A stretch of 64,000 nucleotides of DNA from positions 61,797-125,796 of the forward strand of contig NZ_SMKL01000009.1 in the NCBI RefSeq assembly GCF_004348545.1, given 5' to 3'. Position numbers and translations under genes: made by a program. The notes beneath the pieces were generated by a model. That model made no database searches. It saw nothing but the letters and a program-made list of their open reading frames with translations, and was not told where the DNA came from. Each line of letters begins with the position of its first letter. The stretch's first letter is position 1. Shown in pieces: positions 27,001-34,488 of the stretch. The DNA comes from Jiangella ureilytica. Its GTDB lineage: Bacteria; Actinomycetota; Actinomycetes; Jiangellales; Jiangellaceae.

Positions 27001-30000
27001 CGGCTCGACGGTGGCCACCATCGTCGTCGAGCCCACGGGCGCCTGGCAGACCTACGACTACTTCACGGGCGAGGTCAGCGGCGAGACCGCCGACGACAGC
27101 GGCCCGCTGTACTTCGTCAACGTCTCCGGCGGCCTGAACGTCAACTGGATCGACTTCGACGGCAAGGGCGTCACCGACAATCAGCGGCCCGACCTCGAGC
27201 TCACCGCGACCCCGACCAGCGGGACCGTCCCGCTCGAGGTCGCCTTCGAGGCCAGCGCCACCGACCCCGAGGGCGACGACCCGCTCACGTACGCGTGGGT
27301 CTTCGGCGACGGCGGCACGGCCACCGGCCCGACGGCGTCGCACATCTACACCGAGGCGGGCACCTACGACGCCTCCGTGACGGTGACCGACGCGCGCGGC
27401 GCCGCGGCGACCGAGCACGTCAGCATCGAGGTCGAGCCGGACGTCTCGGAGCCGCCGGTCTGCCTGGACGGGCGCTCCGACGGGTTCGACGGCACCTCGC
27501 TGAACCGCGACCGCTGGACCACGGTGATCCGTGAGAACCAGGATCTCGTGATCGAGGACGGCCACCTCGTGCTGCCGACGACGAGCACCGACATCTACGG
27601 CACCAACAACACGAACACGCCGAACATCGTCCTGCAGGACCTGCCGGACGGGCCGTTCACGGCGACCGCGAAGCTGACCATGCAGGCCTACCGGGCCTAC
27701 CAGCAGGCCGGCCTGATCATCTACGGCGACGACGACAACTACGCCAAGATGGTGCTCGAGGGCCGCGACACCGGCACCACCAACCCGGCCGCGCGCATCT
27801 TCCAGTTCATCCGCGAGGAGAACGGGGCGCCCAACGAGGTCGGCGAGAGCAACACCGCCAACCTGGGTGCGGCCTACCCCGACACCGTCTGGGTGCGCTA
27901 CATCAGCGACGGCAGCAACCTGCGCGCCGCGTACAGCTCCGACGGCGTGAACTTCACCGAGATGCCGCAGACGAAGAGCCTGGCCGGCATCAACGACCCG
28001 AAGATCGGCCTGGTCGCGCTGGCCGGCACCGGTCAGCCGGTCACCGAGGTGCAGTTCGACTCGTTCCACATCACGCCCGACGACACCGCCACGGCGCCGG
28101 AGCCGAACGACGAGTTCGCCGGATCGACGCTCGACGGCTGCCGCTGGACCGTGCTGCGGCCGGACGAGACGGCCTACCGGGTCGCCGGCGGCAAGCTGGA
28201 GATCGACACCCCGAACGGCGACATCTACACCGGCAACACCGACCCGCTGCCGGGGAACTTCATGCTCCAGCCGGCGCCCGAGGGCGACGAGTGGACCATC
28301 GAGACGCAGGTCGACGCGTCCGCGCTGGTCGAGCAGTACCAGCAGGGCGGCCTGATCGTCCACGGCGACGACGACAACTACGTCAAGTTCGACTTCGTGG
28401 TCGACAACCCGGCCGGCCAGCCGGTGGCGCGCCGCATCGAGCTGCGCAGCGAGGTCGGCGCCGTCATCCAGAACCCGCAGCCCCAGGTCACCGCGCTCAC
28501 CCAGGGCGTGTGGCACCTGCGGCTGTCCCGGTCCGGCGACAGCTACACCGGCGCCTACAGCGCCGACGGCCAGACCTGGACCCAGCTGGGCGAGGCGGTC
28601 ACCAACACCGCGCTGTCGTCCGGCGACGTGCGGGTCGGCCTGTTCGCCATCGGCACCTCGCAGTCGGAGCCGCAGACGGTGACGTACGAGTACTTCCGCG
28701 TCACCGGCGGCCAGGAGGTGTGCGAGCCGACGGCGCCCGAGGAGGGCTACACGAGCCTCTTCGACGGCACCGAGGCCAGCCTCGAAGGCTGGGAGATGGC
28801 CGGTCCCGGCGGGTTCGCGCTGACCGAGGACTGCACCCTGCTGTCCGAGGGCGGCATGGGCCTGTACTGGTACGCGGCCGACTCCTACGAGGACTACAGC
28901 CTCAAGCTGGACTGGATGATGCCGGGCGACGACAACTCCGGTGTCTTCGTCGGGTTCCCGGACCCGGGCGACGACCCGTGGGTCGCCGTCAACCAGGGCC
29001 ACGAGATCCAGATCGACGCCACGGACGCCGCCGACCGCACCACCGGTGCGATCTACGCGTTCCAAGGCGCCGACCAGGCCGCTCGCGACGCCGCCCTGAA
29101 CCCGCCGGGGGAGTGGAACGAGTACGAGATCGTGGTCCAGGGCGACCGGATCCGGGTCTACCTCAACGGTGAGCTGATCAACGACTACACCGACACCGAC
29201 CCGAACCGGATGAACCAGCCCAGCTTCATCGGCATCCAGAACCACGGTGCGGCGGACCAGAACTACTTCCGCAACATCCGCATCCAGGAGCTCGTCGACG
29301 AGACGGCGCCGGCGGTCGAGGTCACCCTCGACCCGGCCGAGCCGACCGGCCAGAACGGCTGGTGGACCGGCCCGGTCACCGTCACGGCGGTCGGGTCCGA
29401 CGACGGTGGCGGCGAGGTCGCCCTCGACTACCGCATCGGCGGCGGCGACTGGACGCCGTACACCGGCGGGGTCGTGGTCGACGCCGACGGCGAGCACGCG
29501 CTGGAGTTCCGCGGCACCGACGCGGCCGGCAACGTGTCCGAGCCGGTGGCGGCCACCGTCCGCAAGGACGCCACTCCGCCGGTCACCACCGCCACGCTCG
29601 GCGACGGCGCCGGCAGCTCCGTCGACGTCACGCTCGCGGCCACCGACGCCACCTCCGGCGTCGAGGTCACCGAGTGGGCGCTCGACGGCGGCGACTGGAC
29701 CGCGTACGACGGCCCGGTGAACGTGAGCGGCGACGGCGAGCACGAGCTGCTGTACCGCTCCACCGACGCCGCCGGCAACGTCGAGGACACCAAGGCGGTC
29801 ACCGTCACCGTCGACGGGTCGGCGCCGGTCCTCTCGGTCAGCGGCATCGCGCACGGCCAGCTCTACGGCGACAGCCAGAACCTGACCGTCACCTGGACGG
29901 CGACCGACAACGGACCGGTGACCGTCACCGGGACGCTCGACGGCGCGGCCATCCAGTCCGGCGCCGTCATCCGGCTGCACGCCATCCCGCTGGGCCTGCA

Positions 30001-30439
30001 CGAGCTGGTCGTCGAGGCGACCGACTCGGCCGGCAACAGCACCGTCCAGGAAGTGGTGTTCTTCTCCACCACGTCGTTCGCCGACATGGAGAGCCTGATC
30101 ACCCAGTTCCAGACGGCCGGCACGATCACGTCGCAGGTGGCCAAGGACCTGCAGAAGTCGCTGGCCACCGCCCGCCGTCAGGAGGGCATGGGCCGCGAGG
30201 ACCGGGCCGTGATCGCGCTGGAGGCGTTCAAGAGCACCGTCAACGCCAAGGTCACCGACGCGGGGGCGAAGAACACCCTGCTGCGGGACGCCGACGCGAT
30301 GATCATCCGGCTCGGCGGCACCCCCCGGCAGGCGGCCGCGGGCGTCCGGGCCAATGGCGGTGAAGATCTGGCCGGAACGGGACGTCTCGACGGCGACCCC
30401 GTCCGTACAGAGGGCAGGGAGTTGCCCGCCACCGAGTAA
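24050..30439 (+). CDS. Giant secreted ThuA / sorbosone dehydrogenase / DUF1349 / DUF1080 / Ig / FIMAH protein
   Basis: 2129 residues. GTG 24050 is chosen because AGAGGAGA (24037-24044) ends 5 bases upstream; a GTG three bases earlier is too close. A signal peptide ends near AAAHPGHG. Modules (residues): ThuA 43-270, glucose/sorbosone dehydrogenase-like propeller 277-703 (ECCHAGG), PKD 707-793, LGHDEHSH module 793-900, CBM6-like 902-1038, second PKD 1047-1128, two DUF1349 (1142-1342 and 1352-1556), DUF1080 1565-1747, three Ig-like repeats 1753-2005, FIMAH about 2007-2088 and a ~40-residue tail. It is probably an exported glycoside-processing enzyme, the largest in the locus. Its DUF1080 and ThuA parts are very close to those of the 2617 gene. 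Confidence 0.92.
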   Translation: MSHPTQRTRRWARRLLAAGVAVVTAVPLAVAAMAPQAAAHPGHGGYSILVFSKTAGFRHDSIPAGIAAIQQLGVQHEFDVTATEDAAAFTDANLAQYDAVVWLSTTGDVLNADQQAAFERYIQAGGGYAGIHSASDTEYSWPWYGELVGAYFASHPQNQTATVKVEDPAHPSTQHLDPLWSRFDEWYNYQSNPRSDVHVLTSLDEKSYSPGGGAMGADHPITWCHDYDGGRSWYTGLGHTIESYSEPDFLQMLLGGIETAAGVTPADCAASQPGSLEKVTLDDTTSNPMELAVADDGRVFYIDRNGAVRLIRPDGSATTVGTLSVYTGQEFGLMGIALDPDFTTNGWIYLTYAPTGSAAIDRVSRFTLTGETLDLASETVIIEYPTNRVECCHAGGALEFDTEGNLYLTTGDNTNPFASDGYAPIDERPGRALWDAQRTSANTNSLSGKVLRITPSDGGGYTVPAGNLFPPGTAQTRPEIFAMGFRNPFRIGLDPATNKLLVADYGPDNSAASPTRGPDGRVEWNIVDQPGFYGWPYCVGNNTPYIDYDFATGQSGAAFDCGAPVNDSPNNTGLTQLPAAIEAEVWYGYSTNPLYPEIGGGGAPMAGGVYRYDPDLVSDRKWPAYWDGKAIFAEWNQGNLYSFQLDETGSDVTDINAVFPDWPFARPHALQWGPDGALYVIEWGSGFGGNNADSGVYRIDYVQGTRAPVARIDASATSGPLPLEVAFDGTASIDPEGGPITYAWDFDGDGTTDSTEAEASYTYTTAGDYTVALTVTDGDGLQDVANVEIAAGNTAPEVDVAWPPNGGFFEFGDTIRYEVSATDAEDGQGECPRIVTQPALGHDEHSHEYAEYFGCEGVFPLPGDSGHVGANIFGTVTVTYTDNGAPNVSPLTSQEVLILQPKRREAEHFDLTGRLPGSTSGGDPGVQRETTGDVLGGTQNIGFIEPGDWWAWEPMNLTNIDSITLRAATPTGASTVEVRTGSPTGSTVATIVVEPTGAWQTYDYFTGEVSGETADDSGPLYFVNVSGGLNVNWIDFDGKGVTDNQRPDLELTATPTSGTVPLEVAFEASATDPEGDDPLTYAWVFGDGGTATGPTASHIYTEAGTYDASVTVTDARGAAATEHVSIEVEPDVSEPPVCLDGRSDGFDGTSLNRDRWTTVIRENQDLVIEDGHLVLPTTSTDIYGTNNTNTPNIVLQDLPDGPFTATAKLTMQAYRAYQQAGLIIYGDDDNYAKMVLEGRDTGTTNPAARIFQFIREENGAPNEVGESNTANLGAAYPDTVWVRYISDGSNLRAAYSSDGVNFTEMPQTKSLAGINDPKIGLVALAGTGQPVTEVQFDSFHITPDDTATAPEPNDEFAGSTLDGCRWTVLRPDETAYRVAGGKLEIDTPNGDIYTGNTDPLPGNFMLQPAPEGDEWTIETQVDASALVEQYQQGGLIVHGDDDNYVKFDFVVDNPAGQPVARRIELRSEVGAVIQNPQPQVTALTQGVWHLRLSRSGDSYTGAYSADGQTWTQLGEAVTNTALSSGDVRVGLFAIGTSQSEPQTVTYEYFRVTGGQEVCEPTAPEEGYTSLFDGTEASLEGWEMAGPGGFALTEDCTLLSEGGMGLYWYAADSYEDYSLKLDWMMPGDDNSGVFVGFPDPGDDPWVAVNQGHEIQIDATDAADRTTGAIYAFQGADQAARDAALNPPGEWNEYEIVVQGDRIRVYLNGELINDYTDTDPNRMNQPSFIGIQNHGAADQNYFRNIRIQELVDETAPAVEVTLDPAEPTGQNGWWTGPVTVTAVGSDDGGGEVALDYRIGGGDWTPYTGGVVVDADGEHALEFRGTDAAGNVSEPVAATVRKDATPPVTTATLGDGAGSSVDVTLAATDATSGVEVTEWALDGGDWTAYDGPVNVSGDGEHELLYRSTDAAGNVEDTKAVTVTVDGSAPVLSVSGIAHGQLYGDSQNLTVTWTATDNGPVTVTGTLDGAAIQSGAVIRLHAIPLGLHELVVEATDSAGNSTVQEVVFFSTTSFADMESLITQFQTAGTITSQVAKDLQKSLATARRQEGMGREDRAVIALEAFKSTVNAKVTDAGAKNTLLRDADAMIIRLGGTPRQAAAGVRANGGEDLAGTGRLDGDPVRTEGRELPATE

Positions 30440-30473
30440 CCGTCCTCCACCCCCCTGAAGAGGAGACGTCACC

Positions 30474-30692
30474 ATGAGAGTTCACCTGCCGCCCGGCGCA
30501 CCGCGCCGGAACGGAACCCGCGACCAGGGCACCTCGGCCCTGCCCCGGATCGACGGGCCGGGCTCTCGTGGTCGACGGGGAGCCGGCACTAGCCGGTTCC
30601 CGGCCCCGGTGCCGGAGCGACGCGCTCCGCGCCGGCACCGGGGCGCCACCTTCGTGACCGGTTCGATCACGGTCGAGGGGGCGGGCGCATGA
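30474..30692 (+). CDS. Possible small protein ahead of the ebo operon (doubtful)
   Basis: 72 codons from an ATG with GAAGAGGAGACG immediately upstream; the stop overlaps the next ATG by four bases. Those two features are what a real gene would show. Against it, the product is Arg/Pro/Gly-rich without recognisable structure, and the middle of the frame is a strong hairpin (30604-30643). It could be a leader peptide, a degraded gene or chance. The bases GAGACGTCACC before the start also precede the 7338 gene. Confidence 0.3.
   Translation: MRVHLPPGAPRRNGTRDQGTSALPRIDGPGSRGRRGAGTSRFPAPVPERRAPRRHRGATFVTGSITVEGAGA
30604..30643. terminator. Strong hairpin in the leader of the ebo-type operon
   Basis: A 12-base perfect stem (30604-30615 CCCCGGTGCCGG with 30632-30643) and a 16-base loop that can form an alternative GGAGCG/CGCTCC pair. 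It may end transcripts of the giant gene or act as an attenuator 45 bases before the operon's first start. Confidence 0.5.
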
Positions 30693-31846
30693 GCGGCGTC
30701 GGCATCTGGTTCGTCGGGGCCCGTGGCTCCGTGGCCACCACGACCACCGTAGGGCTGCTGGCCATCCGGTCCCGGCTCGCCGGGCACACCGGCATGGTGT
30801 CGGAGCTGCCGGAGGTCGCGGCGGCCGGGCTCGCGCCGCTCGACGGCGTCGTCATCGGCGGCCACGAGGTCGCCGAGGGAACGCTGGGCAAGCGGGCCGA
30901 GGAACTGAGCGCGGGCGGGGTCTTCCCGCCCGCGCTGGCCACCGTCCTGGCCGGCGACCTGGCCGCCGCCGACGAGCGGATCCGGCCGGGCGTCATCGCC
31001 GGCCAGGGGACGCAGCGCTCGGCGGCGGACCGGGTCGAGGCCGAGCTGCGGGCGTTCCGCGACGACCACGGCCTCGACCGCGTGGTCGTCGTCGACGTCT
31101 CCAGCACCGAGCCGCCGGTCGACGGCGACGAGCCGGCCCTGGCGTCGATCGACGCGCTCGAGGCGGCGCTGGACGCGGGCCGGTCGCCGCTGCCCGGCAG
31201 CTCGCTCTACGCCTACGCGGCGTTCAAGGCCGGTTGCCCGTACGTCGCGTTCACCCCCAGCCCGGGGCCGCGGGTGCCGGCGCTGCTGGCGCTGGCTCTC
31301 GAGCGGGGCGTGCCGTGGGCCGGGTCCGACGCCAAGACCGGCGAGACCCTGGTCAAGACCGTGCTCGGGCCGATGTTCGCGATGCGCGCGCTGAAGGTGC
31401 GCTCCTGGTCGTCGGTCAACCTGCTGGGCGGCGGCGACGGGCAGACGCTCGCCGACCCGACCAACGCGGCCAGCAAGATCGCCACCAAGGCGAACGGCCT
31501 CGAGGCGATCCTCGGGCACCCGGTCGACGGGCCGCTGCACATCGACTACGTGCCCGACCTCGGCGACTGGAAGACCGCCTGGGACCTGGTGTCGTTCGAG
31601 GGCTTCCTGGGCACCCGTATGACCATGCAGTTCACCTGGTCCGGCTGCGACTCCTCGCTGGCCGCGCCGCTGGTCCTGGACCTCGTCCGGCTGGTCGCGC
31701 GAGCGCACGAGCTGGGCGCCGCCGGACCGGTCCAGGAGTTCGGGTTCTTCTTCAAGGACCCCGCCGGCAGCGACGTGCACGCGCTCAGCACGCAGTGGGC
31801 GGCGCTGGCGGACTGGTGTGCGCGGGCGGGCCAGGGCGCCCTATGA
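30689..31846 (+). CDS. Inositol-3-phosphate synthase-like cyclase of the ebo-type operon
   Basis: 385 residues from ATG 30689. The N-terminal Rossmann region (GIWFVGARGSVATTTTVGL) and the central SDAKTGETLVKTVLGPM segment correspond to the NAD and active-site regions of myo-inositol-1-phosphate synthase. The block HIDYVPDLGDWKTAWD followed by the CDSSLAAPLVLDLVRL helix matches the family's C-terminal core. The canonical enzyme cyclises glucose 6-phosphate with NAD; here the substrate may be another sugar phosphate. It opens an operon with four-base overlaps. Cyanobacterial ebo clusters encode a dehydroquinate-synthase-like EboD, also an NAD cyclase of a sugar phosphate, so this gene may fill that role (inference). 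Confidence 0.88.
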   Translation: MSGVGIWFVGARGSVATTTTVGLLAIRSRLAGHTGMVSELPEVAAAGLAPLDGVVIGGHEVAEGTLGKRAEELSAGGVFPPALATVLAGDLAAADERIRPGVIAGQGTQRSAADRVEAELRAFRDDHGLDRVVVVDVSSTEPPVDGDEPALASIDALEAALDAGRSPLPGSSLYAYAAFKAGCPYVAFTPSPGPRVPALLALALERGVPWAGSDAKTGETLVKTVLGPMFAMRALKVRSWSSVNLLGGGDGQTLADPTNAASKIATKANGLEAILGHPVDGPLHIDYVPDLGDWKTAWDLVSFEGFLGTRMTMQFTWSGCDSSLAAPLVLDLVRLVARAHELGAAGPVQEFGFFFKDPAGSDVHALSTQWAALADWCARAGQGAL

Positions 31847-32934
31847 GGTTCCGCGACGTCGTCGAACTGGTGCGGGCGCCCGCGGCGCTCACGGTGCCGG
31901 GCGACTCGCTGGCCGGCGCGGCCGCGGCCGGGTTCCCGTACGGGGCCCGGACCGCGGTCACGCCGCTCGCCTCGGCCTGCCTCTACTGGGCCGGCATGGC
32001 CCTCAACGACTACGCCGACCGCGACCTGGACAGGCTGGAGCGGCCGGAACGCCCGATCCCGTCCGGCCGGGTCACGCCGTCGCAGGCCCTGGGACTGGCG
32101 GCCGGGCTGACGGCGGCCGGCCTCGGCTTGGCGGCGGCCGCCGGCGGACGGCCGGCGCTGCGGGTCGCGGTCCCGCTGGCGGCGACGGTGTGGGCGTACG
32201 ACCTGCTGGTCAAGCCGACACCAGCCGGCCCCGTCGCCATGGCGGCGGCCCGGGGGCTCGACGTGCTGCTCGGCGCGGGCGGGCGGGAACGCGCCGCTGC
32301 GCTGCCCGCGCTGGCGGTCGCGGTGCACACCGCCGGCGTGACGGTGCTCAGCCGCGGCGAGGTCCACGGCGCGTCGCCGTCGTCGGGCCGGTTCGCGGTC
32401 GGTGCGACGGCGGCGGCGTCGCTCGCCGCCGCGCTGCCGGCCCTCCGCCGGGCCGCGGTGCCATCAGGCGCCGCCTCTGTCCGGTCCGTCGGCCCGGCTC
32501 TGTCCGCGGTCCACCCGGCTCTGTCCGCCGTCCACCCGGCTCTGTCCGCCGTCGCCCCGGACCGTTCGTCGCGCTGGAGCTCTGCCGTCGGTTCCGACCG
32601 CAGACCTCTCACGCGCGTGAGCGCTTTGCCGTCGGACACGACCGCAGACCTCCAGCGGGGCAACAGGCGGTTCCTACCTGCGGGTTCGGCCCGCGGGCTG
32701 GCGGCCGCCGGATTCGCCGGGGTGTACGCGGCGACCGTGGGCCGGGCGCAGCTGGGCGCGGCCAGGCAGCCCGACGCCGCCACCGTCCGCTCCGCCACCG
32801 GGGCCGGGGTGCGCGGCGTCATCCCGCTGCAGTCGGCGTTGCTGGCCCGGGCCGGGGCGGTCGTGCTGGCCGGCGCCGTCGTCGGGATCGGGCCGGCCGT
32901 CCGGGCGCTCTCGAAGGTGGTGTCGCCGACATGA
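31843..32934 (+). CDS. UbiA-type prenyltransferase (SCO3242/EboC-like) with a repetitive insertion
   Basis: 363 residues; ATG overlaps the upstream stop by four bases. The first Asp motif NDYADRDLDRLERPERPIPS is the UbiA prenyl-diphosphate/Mg site, and hydrophobic helices surround it. UbiA enzymes attach prenyl chains to an aromatic or polar acceptor in the membrane; EboC is the ebo-cluster member. Residues about 205-290 break the membrane pattern. They contain three 21-base tandem repeats (32493-32555, PALSAVH units) and two copies of a GACCGCAGACCTC motif, giving a Ser/Arg-rich hydrophilic stretch. The protein seems longer than I would expect for the family by about the size of this segment, which looks like an in-frame insertion. 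Confidence 0.87.
   Translation: MRFRDVVELVRAPAALTVPGDSLAGAAAAGFPYGARTAVTPLASACLYWAGMALNDYADRDLDRLERPERPIPSGRVTPSQALGLAAGLTAAGLGLAAAAGGRPALRVAVPLAATVWAYDLLVKPTPAGPVAMAAARGLDVLLGAGGRERAAALPALAVAVHTAGVTVLSRGEVHGASPSSGRFAVGATAAASLAAALPALRRAAVPSGAASVRSVGPALSAVHPALSAVHPALSAVAPDRSSRWSSAVGSDRRPLTRVSALPSDTTADLQRGNRRFLPAGSARGLAAAGFAGVYAATVGRAQLGAARQPDAATVRSATGAGVRGVIPLQSALLARAGAVVLAGAVVGIGPAVRALSKVVSPT
32493..32555 (+). repeat. Three 21-bp tandem repeats inside the prenyltransferase gene
   Basis: The unit CCCGGCTCTGTCCGC(G/C)GTC plus three variable bases occurs at 32493-32513, 32514-32534 and 32535-32555. Its length, a multiple of three, keeps the frame and encodes PALSAV-H/H/A. A diverged direct repeat with GACCGCAGACCTC follows at about 32588 and 32640. 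Confidence 0.85.
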
Positions 32935-33818
32935 GCGGGTCTCTCAGATTCGGCTACGGGACCAACGGGTTCGGTAGCCATCGGCTGGACGACGCGCTCG
33001 CCGTCATCGCCGGTCTCGGCTACGAGGGCGTCGCCCTCACCGTCGACCACCCGCACCTGGACCCGTACGCGCCGAACCTGTCCGCCCGCACCATCGCCGT
33101 CGGGCAGCGGCTGGCGGAGCTGGACCTCGCCGTCGTCATCGAGACCGGCGCCCGGTACGTGCTCGACCCGTGGCGCAAGCACGAGCCGAACCTGGTCTCC
33201 GACGCCGGGCGGGAGCGCCGGGTCGACCTGCTGTGCCGGGCGGTCCGCATCGGCGCCGAGCTGGGCGCCGAGGCCGTGTCGTTCTGGTCCGGCACCCTGC
33301 CCGGCGGTGTCAGTACCGACGAGGGCTGGCGGCGGGTGACGTCCGGCGTCGCGGCGGTGCTCGAGGAGGCGGACCGGCGCGGCATGGTCTGCGCGTTCGA
33401 GCCGGAGCCGGGGATGTTCGTCGACACCGTCGCCGGGGTGCTCGAGCTGCGCAAGCGCCTCGGCGACCCCGAGGGCCTGCGGGTCACGCTCGACATCGGA
33501 CACGTCGTCGCGAACGAGACGGGCACCGTCGCCGACTGCGTCCACCAGGCCGGGGACCTGCTGGCGAACGTGCAGCTCGACGACATGGTCGAGGGCGTGC
33601 ACGAGCATCTGGAGTTCGGCGAGGGCGAGGTCGACCTGCCGGCGGCGCTGGGCGCGCTCATCGACGTCGGGTACGGAGGGCTCGCCGCCGTCGAGCTGCC
33701 GCGGCACGGGCACGCCGCGCCCGCCGTCGCTCGGAGATCGCTGGACGTCCTGCGCGCCGCCGAGGCGCAGGCACTCGCCACACGTACGGGACACGGGGGA
33801 GAGGAGGCAACATCATGA
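32931..33818 (+). CDS. Sugar phosphate isomerase/epimerase-like TIM barrel in the ebo-type operon
   Basis: 295 residues; ATG overlaps the prenyltransferase stop and its own stop overlaps the eboA start, each by four bases. AP-endonuclease-2 TIM barrel with metal-ligand strands FEPEPGMF, VTLDIGHVV and NVQLDDMVEGVHEH. It is cytoplasmic, with no signal. Its place between the prenyltransferase and EboA suggests it modifies the polyol or sugar part of the operon's product. It differs from EboE, which is encoded separately downstream. Confidence 0.87.
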   Translation: MSGSLRFGYGTNGFGSHRLDDALAVIAGLGYEGVALTVDHPHLDPYAPNLSARTIAVGQRLAELDLAVVIETGARYVLDPWRKHEPNLVSDAGRERRVDLLCRAVRIGAELGAEAVSFWSGTLPGGVSTDEGWRRVTSGVAAVLEEADRRGMVCAFEPEPGMFVDTVAGVLELRKRLGDPEGLRVTLDIGHVVANETGTVADCVHQAGDLLANVQLDDMVEGVHEHLEFGEGEVDLPAALGALIDVGYGGLAAVELPRHGHAAPAVARRSLDVLRAAEAQALATRTGHGGEEATS

Positions 33819-34486
33819 GCGCGACGATCGAACGCACGGCTCCGCACCTCGACGACGCCGCCCGGGGGCGGCTGGCCGCGCTGGTCGCGGAGGTCGAGGC
33901 GGACCCGGCACGGATCTCGGTGCTGTTCCCCGCGGTCGCCCGCACGGTGGCCCGCGGACCTTCCAACCCGGCCGACCCGGACGGGCTGCGCAGCCCGCGC
34001 CTGGAGGACGAGGCCCGGACGGCGCTGCTGGTGGCCGCCGCGGACGCCTGGAGCGAGGAGCCGGGCAGGCTCGTCGACGAGGTCGGCCAGCTGTACCGGT
34101 TCGGCGACGCCGACGAGAAACGGGCCGTGCTGCGGGCGCTGCCCGTCCTGGACATCGCCGACGCCGGGCTGCCGCTGGTGGCCGACGCACTGCGCACCAA
34201 CGACGTCCGGCTGGTCGCCGCGGCGCTCGGCCCGTACGCCGCCCGGCACCTCGACGCCGCGTCCTGGCGGCAGGGCGTGCTGAAGTGCCTGTTCGTCGGC
34301 GTGCCGCTGGACGCCGTCGCCGACCTCGACGCCCGCACCGACGAGGAGCTGGCCCGCATGGTCGCCGACTACGGCAACGAGCGGGCGGCCGCGGGTCGGT
34401 CCGTCCCCACCGACGCCTGGCGCATCCTCGGCCGTCATCCCGAAGCCGTGGCCGGCCGGTTCCCCGTCCCCTCCGAGGAGGACTGA
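33815..34486 (+). CDS. eboA: EboA domain protein
   Basis: 223 residues, predicted all-helical, without signal peptide or membrane helix. The core GQLYRFGDADEKRAVLRALP and NDVRLVAAALGPYAARHLDAASWRQGVLKCLF segments are what I recognise from EboA-domain proteins: helical repeats in which hydrophobic and charged positions alternate. The biochemical function is unknown in the family. Four-base overlap with the upstream isomerase gene and a two-base gap to eboB place it firmly in the operon. Confidence 0.82.
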   Translation: MSATIERTAPHLDDAARGRLAALVAEVEADPARISVLFPAVARTVARGPSNPADPDGLRSPRLEDEARTALLVAAADAWSEEPGRLVDEVGQLYRFGDADEKRAVLRALPVLDIADAGLPLVADALRTNDVRLVAAALGPYAARHLDAASWRQGVLKCLFVGVPLDAVADLDARTDEELARMVADYGNERAAAGRSVPTDAWRILGRHPEAVAGRFPVPSEED

Positions 34487-34488
34487 CG

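Noticed and set aside
24092..30475. A 2127-codon minus-strand open frame
   Set aside because: Mirror frame of the 2129-residue giant; same codon-bias artefact.
32493..32555. Possible recombination or integration repeat
   Set aside because: The three 21-bp units are in frame within a gene and no integrase is near; treated as a coding tandem expansion.
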